Assembly (NCBI GenBank): GCA_963576475.1
Contig: OY754980.1
Coordinates: 3,219,306-3,283,305, forward strand
DNA from: Molanna angustata
Taxonomy: Eukaryota; Arthropoda; Insecta; Trichoptera; Molannidae
DNA length: 64,000 nt
Direction of reading: 5' to 3'
How positions within the stretch are numbered: position 1 is the stretch's first letter; every line of letters begins with the position of its first letter. The position numbers were made by a program, and so were the translations under genes. This document shows, piece by piece, positions 21,650 to 33,375 of this stretch. The notes under the pieces are model-generated. The model was not told the DNA's origin, searched no databases, and was given only the letters and a program-made list of their open reading frames with translations.

Positions 21650-22870
21650 TTTGTAATTGTATAATAAATTAATCCTAAGAATGAACATTTGTATTTGATA
21701 AATTAATCCTATAAATGAACATTTGTATTTGATAAATTATTCCTATAAATGAACATTTTTGTAGGTATGACAAGTCTAGAAATTAGACTTGGCAACATTT
21801 TATGCTTTTATTATTATTCAATAAAAAAAATTAATCCTAAGTACGCATATTTGTATACAGTAAATTATTCCTAAGAAAGAACATTTTTGTAGGTATGACA
21901 AGTCTAGAAATTAGACTTGGCAACATTTTATGCTTTTATTATTATTCAATAAAAAAAATTAATCCTAAGTACGCATATTTGTATACAGTAAATTATTCCT
22001 AAGAAAGAACATTTTTGTAGGTATGACAAGTCTAGAAATTAGACTTGGCAACATTTTATGCTTTTATTATTATTCAATAAAAAAAATTAATCCTAAGTAC
22101 GCATATTTGTATACAGTAAATTATTCCTAAGAAAGAACATTTTTGTAGGTATTACAAGTCTAGAAATTAGACATAGCGAGACTTTTTTTTGTAATATATT
22201 ATGTTTTTATTAATTTTCTACAAAAAATATAATCCTAAGAACGAACATTTGTATGTAGGAAATTAATTCTAAGAATGAACATTTGTATATAATAAATCAA
22301 TCTTAAGAATGAACACATGTTTACAATAAATGAATCCTAAATAGAATATTTGTTTATATTCAAGTAATCCTAAGAATGAACATAATTTATAAATAATAGA
22401 TTAATCCCGAGAAAGAAAATTTGCTTCTAATCCTAATCCTTAATCCAAATAATGAAAAATTTTATAAAATAAATTAATCCTAAGAAGAACATATGTTTAT
22501 AATAAATTAATCCTTATAATAAACATTTTCTTAAATAAATTAATCCAAATAATGAATATTTTTATAAAATAAAGCAATCCTAAGAATGAACATATTTTTA
22601 TAATAAATTAATCCTAAAAACGAACATTCATAAGTACGTACATACCTAATATATTAATCCAAAGAATTAATTTGTACGCATAAAATTATTTTATCCAAAG
22701 AATGAGCATTTTTATTTAGGTACTAAATTAATCCTAAGAATGAACAGTTTGTACACAATAAATTTATCCGAAGAATGAACATTTGAATATAATAAATTAA
22801 TCCTAAGAATGAACATATGTATATAATGTATTAATCATAAGAATTAACAGCATACACAATAAATTATAGA
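21650..22870. repeat. ATTAATCCTAAGAATGAACA satellite with 128-bp higher-order unit
   Basis: The basic unit, about 30-35 bp, is of the form ATTAATCCTAAGAATGAACA plus a TTTGTATATAATA-like spacer, and recurs more than 25 times with divergence. Within it a composite 128-bp unit containing AAGTCTAGAAATTAGACTTG (an inverted repeat) is repeated at 21761, 21889, 22017 and 22145. The central units are nearly identical and the outer ones decayed. Confidence 0.85.
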
Positions 22871-23768
22871 ATGAATGAATATAAAACATCGAAAGTATGT
22901 AGATACTTACTTGGGTAACAAATCCTAAAAATTAATAAATATCGATAGTCTGTCATTATTTATCTCGAAAAGGGATAAACATCGTTTACAATACACATAT
23001 CGATAGCAATGTATCCCATAAGATACCTACAATAAATATATATCCTATGAAATCCTAAAATTTATTTATTTAAAAAAAAATAGCATCAAATGAATTATTT
23101 ATCCCAAGATTATGCACAATAATAAAATGTAGTAAAGACTGGGTTAAAACCAGGTGTTGCAATTTTATACAAATCGGTATTATTTTTTTACCTAACCTCA
23201 AGGACAATACTTATTAATATGCGAGTGTACATACCTAGGTACAAAATATATTATTTAATGACTATAGGTACATGTACCTACACTAGTAGCATTATTGAAT
23301 AGTTACATCTACATATATATAAAATCAATTAGATAGATATTTAAATAATTTGTTAACATTAATAATAAATTGAAATCTTATCCACGTGCTGTTTGATCAA
23401 TAGATTCAAACTCGGTTCTATGCGGATTAATGCAGTTTTGTATGTTTCTAATTAATTCCATTATTTTAATATTATAGTTATTTATGCATAGTAAAATTTG
23501 ACGTTGTAATTGTAATATTCAATTCTTTATTTATGTGAATATTCTGTATTACATATAATTTTCACCCAGTGATTGTGTAGAGGTCAAAATACAAACCGTG
23601 CGTAAAATTTATAAACATTTTTACTCTCAACACTATGGAATAGTGGAGAGTCATGATTTCACAATTTTTAAGCATATTTTTACTCCTCACTAACTCAAGG
23701 AGTTATATATAGTGGGGAGTTATGATTTCGCAATTTTTAAGGCTATTTTTTATTGCAGATTATTGATT
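22871..23768. other. AT-rich, partial family B similarity, no gene
   Basis: A segment at 23625-23760 (GGAGAGTCATGATTTCACAA, then GGGGAGTTATGATTTCGCAA) is a local duplication related to the edge of family B near 17855 and 40810. Otherwise nothing is recognised. Confidence 0.45.
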
Positions 23769-24380
23769 AGTACACTGAAAAAAATGATAATTTGGCGTAA
23801 TCTTAAAATGTCATGACGTAAGTATAAAATAGGTGCGGTTTCCTAAAATAATGAAATAACGTGACGACTCACCGTATTTATAAAGATTTCACAGTTTATT
23901 ATTAAGAAGTGTCACTGGAAATACGATGAATTCCCCTAATTTAGTGTGATAAAATGATGTGAATTTTTTAAGGTATGGAACATTAATTTATATTACAGTC
24001 ATATTATTTTATGTGAAACGTACTAAAATACGATTACAGAATCTTCTTATTTTCAGAGTAAGCATCAAATATTAATATTAAATCATATTATTTTGAGTGA
24101 ATTCTACTATAATACGATTACAGAATCTCATGTAAGAGGAATCATATCATTTTGTGTGCTTCCTACAAAAATATGATGACAGCACACCGTACAATATTCT
24201 CATTTGCGCATCGTTCATTCAAGCAGTCATTCATTTGTTCGGCATGGTGCAGGGTGGTTGTCGACTCGGTCTCGCAGTCTCGTTACAAAACTTCACTGAC
24301 GGACTGACAGACAGACCAGAAAGTTGAGATTGTGTTTTATTTTTAGGAGGCGTTTACATTGTGGAAATTCATTTTAAAAA

Positions 24381-24570
24381 TTATTAAAATAACAATATAA
24401 CTTTGTTTATTTCCACTTACTTATTTTTATTCCACAACTAGTTTCATGAACTACCGTTCTCTTCTTCAGTTTAAACCCACCTGCAGAAGAGAACGGTAGT
24501 TCTTGAAACTTGTTATGGAATAAAAATAAATAAGTGGAAATAAACAAAGTTATATTGTTATTTTAATATT
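24381..24570. mobile_element. head-to-head PLE-like terminal repeats with hammerhead-like cores
   Basis: Two ~88-bp arms (24381-24468, 24484-24570) are inverted copies separated by ~15 bp. On the minus strand the left arm reads CTGAAGA, then GAAC/GTTC hairpin, GAAA, then CTAGTT, the arrangement of a hammerhead core with a palindromic stem III. The right arm has CAGAAGA instead of CTGAAGA. Stem I is not obvious, so activity is doubtful. Confidence 0.5.
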
Positions 24571-24575
24571 TTTTA

Positions 24576-24815
24576 TAATAGGACGTCACTGAATATATGA
24601 GGAAGTTATCGAAAAATGGTAGGAACAATAAAAGGATGTCACTGTAGATAAGAGACCGTCACCGAAAAATAGTAGGAAATATAATAAGACATCACAAGAT
24701 ATATGAGGAAGTCATCTATAATAATAGGACGTCGCTGTAGATAAGAGAACGTCACCAAAAAATAGTAGGAAATATAATAAGACATCATAGGAGATATGAT
24801 GAAAGCAAACATAAA
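24576..24815. repeat. ~31-bp degenerate tandem repeat
   Basis: Recurring phrases AATAGGACGTCACTG, ATATGAGGAAGT, AAAAATAGTAGGAA and AATAAGACATCA alternate over 240 bp. Period and composition suggest expansion from the MITE interior. Confidence 0.6.
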
Positions 24816-25099
24816 TAGTAGGAAACATTATCATATAAGGTATTCTCGTCCTACTAAAGCCAGTGACAAGTCATCTTATATGCCGTTATCATCATAAATC
24901 GTATTATCATCTTAATTTTGATGATATCACTATGCTCCTTACTTATGGTGAATTCACCATACTTTAAGCTGAATTCACGTTATTTAAGAATATCAGTTTT
25001 CTCAGTGTATCATGCTGAGATTGTATTCTGAAAGTTTCATCACAATGTATCTGTGTGTGTGCTGTGTGCTATGTACGGCGTGTTTATTTTACTTTATCG

Positions 25100-25815
25100 A
25101 TTATAGACTAAAGTAGGTAGGTACTCATGCGATTCTTTTCAAATTTTGCAAATATGTACCTATATCTAATAATCGCTTAGACCCCATTAGATTTTGAACG
25201 ATATATGAATAGTACTTCTCATTTTTTTTATCTGTCAAATATTTCAAAGTGACCCCATGCTCAGAAAACTTAAATATTGAAAATTTTATTTTCAAATTGG
25301 TAAAAACCACATCACTTTCATAAAATGGCATTGAATATTTATCAAGTTTTCATAATAAAATATTTAAATAAAAAAATAATTTAAAAAACTTATTTCAAGA
25401 AAATGATGATTTTTTTCCCTATAAAATTTGAATACTTTATAGAATGACTTGTTAGTTGGCCACAACCCACTCGTTTTTACATCAATTTATCAACAGGTAT
25501 CACGTAGAGAGTGCACACTGTGAGCTTCGTCGTGATGTGTTTGTATGTATGGCGTACGCAGTACGGATTATCCTTTTTGTGTCCTCTGTACAGCCCAAAC
25601 TATATGTCCGATCGATTTCATATTAACATCATATGTGTAAAGTGCATAGACCTAGAGCTGATTTTTCTTCTCTATGATTTCATCTGTCCAAATTTTGAAA
25701 ATTTTCGATTAAGTAAAAATGTAATCATCAAAAATGCATTCAAGGATTGTCAAAATTTAAAGAAAAAAATCTATGGTCTGCCATATCAATGTGAAATAAA
25801 TTTCGTTGATAGGTA
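25100..25815 (-). repeat. repeat family B, longest copy
   Basis: Combines both halves seen separately elsewhere: the part like 17400-17760 and 62975-63125 (GGCCACAACCCACTCGTTTT near 25460) and the part like 7085-7545 (GTGCACACTGTGAGCTTCGT near 25510). It therefore shows that these belong to one long repeat. No protein-coding signal. Confidence 0.55.
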
Positions 25816-26084
25816 GGTATTTGTATGAAAAATGTATATAACAGAAGTAAGATAACTTTTGTATGGAAAAATTGAGTGATAAACTTCATATTGATATTGT
25901 ATTTGTCTCTTTAGACAAATGTATTTTTTAACTCTTCAATGCTATATTCTACAAGAGGTAGGCAGTGAGAACCAAACACCGCATTCTTCTATCTTGATAC
26001 ATACATCGCCTCATCAACATTGATACATTGTCTCATACATGCTCATCTTGCTAGTAATGCAATTTTACTGAAAAATTCTCGACA

Positions 26085-26240
26085 GGTATCATGTAGAAAA
26101 TGCATACAATAAGTTTCGTGACAATTTTTTTGTGTGTATGGTGTATCGTGAAAATTTTTGTCCTCTGGGAAGCTTATATTTGTTTTAGAATCTAATATAA
26201 ATGTAATTCATAAAAATGCAATTGAGATTGTCTTATAATA
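26085..26240 (-). repeat. repeat family B, fragment
   Basis: CAGGTATCATGTAGAAAATGC, TTTGTGTGTATGGTGTA and TCCTCTGGGAAGC follow the order of 25497-25590. Confidence 0.45.
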
Positions 26241-26959
26241 TCTCTTTTACACCTATACAAATTAATTTCCATTACAATTATGAAATATCCTTAAACAATA
26301 TAAAAATAAATAGTATAATGGAGTTCTACAACTTAAACACCGTCAGTATTAACAATTTAAAAAATAAAGTCGAAGATATTAGGTTGAGACTATGGATAGG
26401 TATATCTTTTGTCTGATAAATTCACTGATTTATTGTTATAGAGTGTATAATGTTAATTGTGCTAAATAAGGAGATAATAATTATTGAGGTGTGATAATAA
26501 GCCATTGCAGGTGTGACTAATTGAATCTAATGGTTACCTACATCTACATATATACATCAATTATTTTTACTCAATGTCAGTGCTCAAAATGGACTAGTAA
26601 TATATTTTTTTTGTATTCTTTTCGTATTTGACTTTTTGTTCAATTTTTTAAATTCATAAAAAGAAGTGGTTTAACGTGATATGAAATTTTATTGTACCTA
26701 CATAATTTATTTATTTTATAATTACATAATTGAATACATTTAATATGTCATCTAACTAGAAATTCCTATTTCAAGATGGCCAATATTTATATACATACAT
26801 TTTAAATGTCAATATGTACCTACCTACCTTAAAATATTTATTATTTTACAATAATAAAAAATATTTTGAAAAGAAAAAAAACAAAACACAGAATACATAA
26901 TAAACAACACTTTTTTTAATAATTCAATTTTGAGTGTTTTCAAGTAAATAGACAATGAA
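26241..26959. other. no feature recognised
   Basis: AT-rich sequence. A 66-codon frame at 26216-26416 has no recognisable motif and no start or splice support. Confidence 0.45.
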
Positions 26960-27090
26960 TGATTTTAGGTCCCAGAAGAACAAAATGTCTTTGTCCGAGG
27001 CCCTGGACCGACAAAAGAGGCGTAGAAAGACCTCAAGTTAAAAATAGGTCTTCATCCAGCAGTGGATCGAACATGGCTAACAATAATAAG
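26960..27090 (+). pseudogene. LINE tail fragment
   Basis: Contains AAAGAGGCGTAGAAAGACC and GGTCTTCATCCAGCAGTGGA, the sequence that typically ends RTE-like ORFs and leads into the 3' tail; the matching CATCCAGCAGTGGAGAGACG occurs at the end of the RTE at 52475. The reading frame is broken. Confidence 0.5.
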
Positions 27091-27548
27091 AATAACGCTA
27101 GTATTTTTGTTAAAATCTAATAACTATATTACAATAAATAGTAAGTTCATAATACATTTATAGACTACTTTTTATTCCTCTGTAGCAGAAGTTCTTGACC
27201 TTTTCGAAAAGATTTTCACATGCACCGGGCTTTATAACGTAAAAATAAATCAAGACGAAAATTGCCGCGCAGTGAGAAAATTTCAGTCTTGTAATGTTTG
27301 CATGGATAAACCTTATTTGTTTAACCTGCCCAAGCCTTCACTCTGCCATCTCAACGACCCCTAATTTTCTCTTGGCTTTTTACTGCCCCCTAAAAGCCTT
27401 CAAAACCCACAAGGGGGAGGGGGGGTCATCACGCACATTGAGAACCTATGATCTGTCGGCTAGGCCTATTTTGAGGAATTTATTGAAAGACTCTAGTAGA
27501 CCCACTCTGAGTTTGTTAGAGGGTTAAACTTAATAATACTAAAAATAA

Positions 27549-27797
27549 TTATAGTAATAAGCCGTTTTGGTTAGTTCTATCCAATTCCCGCAATGTATTG
27601 GCATTCTGTGATTCATCAGACAATCTCAATGATAAATGTCTATCTGATGACAAATTCTTTTGAAATAGTCTTTGAATGCAGTGTGGAGCAAGGTCGTATA
27701 GAGCCTTAAAGACTGAAGACACTTTATAGTCCACTCGCTCTCGACACTTCAACCAGAGCAGTATCGACTGAGCCAAGTCATGCAGAACAGAAGACAA
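27549..27797 (-). pseudogene. CR1/L2-like RT C-terminal remnant
   Basis: An 82-codon frame contains WLKCRERVDYKVSSVFKALY and DLAPHCIQ, the pattern of the L2/CR1 thumb region (WLPVRERIDYK...LHGLAP). No RT catalytic motif remains and the flanks do not extend it. Confidence 0.5.
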
Positions 27798-28419
27798 ATT
27801 TTAGAAGTAGGTATATAGGGAAACATTAAACACGACTTCTTACGAAATTCGTATCTATGTTTTTTTTGTGATGCATATATGTAAATAATTAATTACCATT
27901 CATTTTTATACCATCCAGACTCTTCTTGACATGAATTTCTAGCTTCAATCCACGTCCATGGACGTCCATGGATTCAAACAAAAAGTAACTTTAATTTTCA
28001 TTAAAAATCATTTAGGTAAATATACCACTAAAGAAGCACATAATATATTATATTTTAAAATAAAAATAACCTTGATTTCAAAACAATATGTCACTGTAAA
28101 TTTTATTGAAATCCTTAAAATATAGGTATCTAATTTAATACAAGATACATAAATAGATATTTTATTATATGTAGGTATAACACAATAACAATGATCACAA
28201 ATTACACTTTCATGTGTATTGAGTACTTAGTCTACGTCAAAATCACTGTTTGTCACATTTGACTGAACAATCAATTTACATAATAGTGAATGCAATGTAT
28301 CCACCAATACTTCAATTAATATTCACTTTTTAAACAAATAATAAAACATCTTTACCGGACAAGAACTGTCACTGGGCAAGCATTTGTGTTTATGTATGAA
28401 TTACAAATGGCGACCGACG
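27798..28419. other. no gene recognised
   Basis: A 12-bp direct repeat of CCATGGACGTCC at 27955-27970 is the only structure. The ATG at 28409 opens a GC-richer 20-codon frame (MATDAKGACGSK) with a weak GT after it, too little to call an exon. Confidence 0.4.
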
Positions 28420-28444
28420 CAAAGGGTGCGTGCGGCAGTAAACA

Positions 28445-28806
28445 AATATTTGATAAATATTAACCGAACTCTTTCGTTAGATACTACAAACAAGCCAATT
28501 TAACAAAACTATTTTGTTTGAAAATCTTTTTTAACCTTATGGTTTGTTTAAAAATAGCCAACATCGTTTTGTACTAAGAACTAAACGGTTTGTTGTTTCA
28601 ACCAAATAGTTTGCTTGAAATTTGGTTTGATTAATAATAACAAACTGTTTGTAAAGTAATGACATAAGGCTTCTTAACCAAACTGTGATTAGTGCATACA
28701 ATCAAACTGGTATAGTTGTAATGATTAAACTTTATCTACTATTTACAGAAGTTTAGCTAAAATATCGGTAACCGAACAGTTTAGTTAAATTATTTTTTTC
28801 AGTGCA
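28445..28806. mobile_element. MITE related to 37094-37303
   Basis: The right end TTTTTTTCAGTG and internal repeats of AAACNGTTTGGTT form in both orientations match the compact element at 37094. The left end is diverged and was not located with confidence. Confidence 0.45.
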
Positions 28807-29574
28807 TGCGTCGTCTCAGACACTCTTCTTATTATTACTTCTAACGTCTTCTTTTTTCAAAATTCTATTTATATTCTTTGGCTGACTTCTACTTTTCTTT
28901 CCTCTTTTATCAGCCTTATAATACTTTTATGTCAGACTGTCATCACTCATTCTGTCTATGTGACATGAATTTTCATCTTACGATATCTCTGTCAATAAAC
29001 TATTATTAAATTAAATATTTTAAACATTTGGTCCATTTCAACATCTGACAAATGAAGATACGTTCACAGTGTAATATGGCGGGAAAAGGACCACCCACAG
29101 AGCTTCATCTCCCCTCATACCTCGTCCTTACCTCACTTCACCTTCCTCTATCTTCCCCTAAAACACTCAATATATTATGTTATACTTACCTTCCTTGCCA
29201 TACCTTCCAACACTCGTCACAGAGACACGCTAAACACTTGTCCCTTTTCATACTAATACATGGGTTACTATCTATATACTATACCTACTACATTATATAG
29301 GTAGGTACATTAACTGTGAAACTTGATCTGTTCATCTTTTGAGGGAAAATTTACTTCACCACAAGCTACATTAGCTGTTTATTCTCTGATGAATGAACTT
29401 TTATTAATCCACTTACAAATCTATATCTATTAGGATGGGCCGATAAATAATAATTTATTTTGAATGTAGGTACATTTGCTATACCGCGGAAAATTTGCCT
29501 CTAGGTTATATAATAATAAAAAGCAAAAACATAATTTAAAAAAATGCGTTTAAAATTTAATAACATCTCAGCGA
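28807..29574. other. no feature recognised
   Basis: An 82-codon frame at 29052-29300 is serine/leucine-rich with no motif. Nothing else is seen. Confidence 0.4.
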
Positions 29575-29665
29575 TTAGGTTCACCATCTATCCTGAATGT
29601 AGTGCTAGTGCCTGTTTAGGTGAGACGAGTCTGGTATTTTGGGGAGTAAAGCAGAGTGGACTGAT
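29575..29665 (-). repeat. repeat family C, short fragment
   Basis: CACCATCTATCCTGAATGTAGTG and TTTAGGTGAGACGAGTCTGG are the reverse complement of the middle of the family (compare 41270-41320). Confidence 0.5.
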
Positions 29666-30296
29666 GTACGACACTCATGTGTGAAACATATACGAAAAAC
29701 AGCATAATCTAACTATGTATAATGTTCAAATTTCACAAAAACTCAAAGGTGAAGAAAAAAACACAAAATTGCAAATAATGAGTTTCTCCTGACGGACGGG
29801 TCATCCGCCATACTGTGTGTGACTGTATTTAATATTTCTGTGTGGCAAAACTCATTATTATAATATTTTCATACAATTTTTCTAAAAATAAACACTTCCT
29901 TGACACATGCGCAAGAGGCGAGTTTATTGCCATTTTGCAATTTCTTCCGAAAGGTTTTGTGCACCGGACTTCATTAAAGTTTATTTTTACTTTAAAATGA
30001 ATATAAATTTAAGAATTCACCCACATTTTCAATAGGTATTCAGCTCAACTTCTGTAGTCTGTTTTATGTTTTTAAATAAATTAAACAATATTAAACCTGG
30101 GTTTTTTCTAACTTATAATATGAGTTCTAAACCTACACAACGTCAACATTGACAATATAAAAATATCACAAATGTATTTTAAAACAATGAATATGTAGGT
30201 ATGTCCTTTTAACAAGTAGGTACATTTTTACATCATACATTCCCTAATTAAAGGATATGTGCTTGTGTCATAGGTGAACAGTATCTCTCTCTCTCT
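29666..30296. other. plain sequence with a LINE 3'-end scrap
   Basis: 29930-29955 (GTTTATTGCCATTTTGCAATTTCTTCC) is the reverse complement of the LINE 3'-UTR motif GGAAGAAATTGC..GGCAATAAA seen at 7670 and 58986. Nothing else is recognised; a (CT)n run lies at 30285-30299. Confidence 0.45.
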
Positions 30297-30720
30297 CTCC
30301 TGTATTAACTGATAGAGATTTTGTACCAAAGATGCAATTCTTCCGGGATAGGTATTACTAAAATATAAATATTATTTAGCATGGCACGACCTACTTCTTC
30401 TTCTTTGGGAATGGGCGCGACCCCAAAGCTACCACGAATATATTCGTTTCTAATTTTGTCCATTATAGTGACACCCGCGGACCATCTCAGCATTTTCATC
30501 TCGGCTGTATGCAGTTTATGTTCGTGCTTTTTTTTTGTAGTCCAGCACCATAGAATAAAGATATATATATATATATACTGTCCAGCACTCCGAGCCGTAG
30601 AGCATAGCCGGGCGAACAGCCGTTTTGTATATTTTTCCTTTGGTCTTTATCGACATTTTTGGGTCGCACAATATCTACTCTTTAGCATGGCACGACCATG
30701 GGAACGAAATTTTGAAAGAG
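30297..30720 (-). pseudogene. RTE-like RT C-terminal remnant
   Basis: The minus strand encodes [14 protein letters not shown] near 30615-30570, then after a (TA)n insertion KMLRWSAGVTIMDKIRNEYI and RGSFGVAPI (30499-30400). This is the standard block order after the RT thumb in this LINE group (compare 35160-35310). A 17-bp phrase TTAGCATGGCACGACC occurs at both 30376 and 30682, a direct duplication around the remnant. Confidence 0.7.
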
Positions 30721-30744
30721 GGAAATTTAAGAAACAATAACACT

Positions 30745-30965
30745 GACGAACGTGTATGAGTTGATGTATGCATTCCTGGATAGAAAAATATGGTGTTTTT
30801 TTTTCTCTGCCTGCTTCGTTAGGGACATGCGTGAGATAATAAATGAGAACAACAGGCGAACATGTTGAGATGATGAATGTTAAAAAGGCGATGAATGCGT
30901 GCCAGGATAGAAAAATAATATGGCGTCGATTTCTGTGTACCTATCCCGTTAGGGACGTGGCGTGA
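30745..30965. repeat. two-copy tandem duplication
   Basis: The phrase GATAGAAAAATA-TGG ... CGTTAGGGACATGCGTGA occurs at about 30780-30835 and, diverged, at 30908-30965, with a related GAACATGTTGAGATGATGA lead-in. Probably derived from the adjacent LINE tail. Confidence 0.5.
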
Positions 30966-32726
30966 TGGTATGTACCTATTTATCGAAAACTAAGTGCTTT
31001 TGTTAAGAGGCTATAGTAGGCTATACATTATATTTTGAAAATAATTTCCCTAATACCCTCAAAAGATACGTCTTTGAAATAAGGAACAGTTTGTATGTAC
31101 ATCTTTAATCTATTGCATGATTTTTTTTTGAATTTTAAATTTGTTTAATACTTTTCTTGTAAAATTAGTTTTAGGTTAACCCTTTTTTATTTTTTTATTG
31201 TAAGTAACTAAAAAACTACAAGGCCTATGAAGTATATTTTAACTTTATTCGATAGAGAATATGAAAATCTAATTTATTTAGCTATTTAAAAAAACCTCTA
31301 AATTTTACCATTTTTGCACGATAAAATGGTGTATATCACATATCAGGTGATATACAATATTTTCTCATGTTTCATACATTTAGAAGCTAATTTAGTGTGC
31401 ATTTTTGCGTACATCCGTATATCCAGGGTATACTAGGGTCTTAATGTGTTGAAATTTTCGAAAATATTGGTAGTTAATACAAAAACTTATAATAAAAAAG
31501 ACTTCATTAATTTTTCTAGGCGACATTCTAAAAAAATAATGCATATAATGAAGAATATTCGGAAAAATCTCTGCAATGGGACTATAGCGCGTTCTGGTGA
31601 TTATGGTAGTATCGTTAATTCAATTTTGCCAAAATATGCTGTAAATGATTTTTTCCTGTAAGCAGACGATATAGAGTTGATCGATTTCGAAAAAAAAACA
31701 TCTGTAGATATGTATCGTTATCGACTATATTATAACGGCTATGTTGCACATATGTATACCAACCAGGCAAAAAATAACAAAATATTTATTATGGTATTTA
31801 CCAATAACTCTAGGTAGGTGTCCTTGTCCTATACAAAAAATAAATAATATGTTCCTAGAAAGTTAAACATATACGTACATTTCCAAAACATAGAAAAATC
31901 CTTGTGTCTAAACAATATTTTTATACTAATAAAAAAAACATTGGAATCATTGCAAATAGCTCTTTTAAAATTAACCATTTTGGCGCTCAAGTCGATAGTT
32001 TTATTTTTTATTTTTCAACATATATAAAATTGAACATGTTTAAACGTGAAAAAGAAACATAACCTAGCTATTATTTGTTTGTTAGTATTATCACAAATAT
32101 ATTTAATTATATTTTCTTTTGTTCAAAGTTTAGTAATGGTTTCTTATTATAGGGAACAATATTTGACATCAAATAACAAAGATTTAAGTACACAGCTTAA
32201 ATAATATCTAATCGCTGATACAACTAATAACAGGTTTATTACTTTCAGTAATAGATATTATGAATGGTAATTATGTCTAAACTATTTTGAGTTTCATTGA
32301 ACAGTCATTAAGCAAGTCAACGTACCAAACGCCCTTAATTATTTTATTGATTTGTTTACTTGTAACACCGACTTAATGACCTCGTTTACAACCAAGTTTT
32401 CCTAGAACTGTATACCTACAAAAATGTAAGTTCCAGTACCTACCTATTGTTTTGCTAGTTTGGTTTTGGTTTTAATAGAAATTGTAATCGTTCGTGTTGT
32501 TGACAAACAGATACAAAGTAAAAAGTCAGATGTGTCTCAAGGTAATATTATTAATATTATAATTAATTGCAATCGCCCATTTTGATTATTAATCGAATCC
32601 ATTTTGATTTGTAATTTTCTTCATTGATTTTTTCATTAATTTTCTTCATAATTGTGATACCAATCAAAATTGATTTATAGATTTTAAATTTTGTATAAGA
32701 AGATACCTACTTTTTGGATTATGTAG
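30966..32726. other. AT-rich, no feature recognised
   Basis: No frame with recognisable motifs; a 71-codon frame at 31446-31661 (LPKYAVNDFFL*ADDIEL end) has a possible chance RT-like ending but nothing upstream supports it. Some short palindromes only. Confidence 0.4.
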
Positions 32727-33375
32727 ATTCATTCATTCATTTTTTCATTCGTTCGTTATTTCGTTCGTTCGTCCATTCATTCTTACATTCGTTCATTCAT
32801 TCATTCTTTCATTCGTTCATTCATTCATTCGTTTGTTCGTTCATTCATTGATTCGTTCATTAATTAATTCATTATTTCATTAAATTATGTCCCTATTTAT
32901 TTATTTAATTATTTATTTATTTATTTTCTTATTTATTCATTCATTCATTCATTCATTCATTCATTCATTCATCATTCATCATTCATTCATTCATTCATTC
33001 ATTCATTCATTCATTCATTCATTCATTCATTCATTCATTCATTCATTCATTCATTCATTCATTCATTCATTCATTCATTCATTCATTCATTCATTCATTC
33101 ATTCACTCATTCATTAATTCATTCATTCATTCATTCATTCAATCATTTATTTATTTATTAATTAATTAATTAATTCATTGATTTATTTATTTGTTTGTTT
33201 GTTTATATATTTATTTACAAATTTTTATTTTTTTATATATTTATTTATTAAATCATCATTTTTTTATTCATTCCTTCATTCATTCATTTTTTCAGTCGTT
33301 GATTCGTTAATTCATTTAATTATTCATTCATCCATTCATTCATTCGTTCGTTCATTTATTTTTATTTATTTATTT
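32727..33375. repeat. (ATTC)n / (TTAT)n microsatellite block
   Basis: Long (ATTC)n, purest at 32936-33140, with interrupted ATTC/GTTC and TTTA repeats on both sides. Frames through it are SFIHSFIHS-type and not genes. It could be the expanded end of a family C type repeat, whose copies also end in this tetranucleotide. Confidence 0.9.

Larger units (their letters stand above)
23771..25013. mobile_element. TA-flanked MITE-like element with CACTGAAAAA ends
   Basis: The left end is TA-CACTGAAAAAAATGATAA (23769) and the right end TCAGTTTTCTCAGTG-TA (~25012), imperfect inverted termini with TA duplications. Two other loci end the same way (37094-37303 and the right end at ~28805). The inside has been enlarged by an inverted pair of PLE-like ends (24381-24570) and a tandem array (24576-24815). 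No transposase is visible. TA duplication suggests Tc1/mariner-like mobilisation, which is inference. Confidence 0.6.

Noticed and set aside
21650..22870. CRISPR-like repeat array
   Set aside because: Units are degenerate and contiguous without unique spacers, and the genome is eukaryotic.
28405..28450. First coding exon starting MATDAKGACGSK
   Set aside because: Only about 12 GC-richer codons, weak donor, no partner exon.
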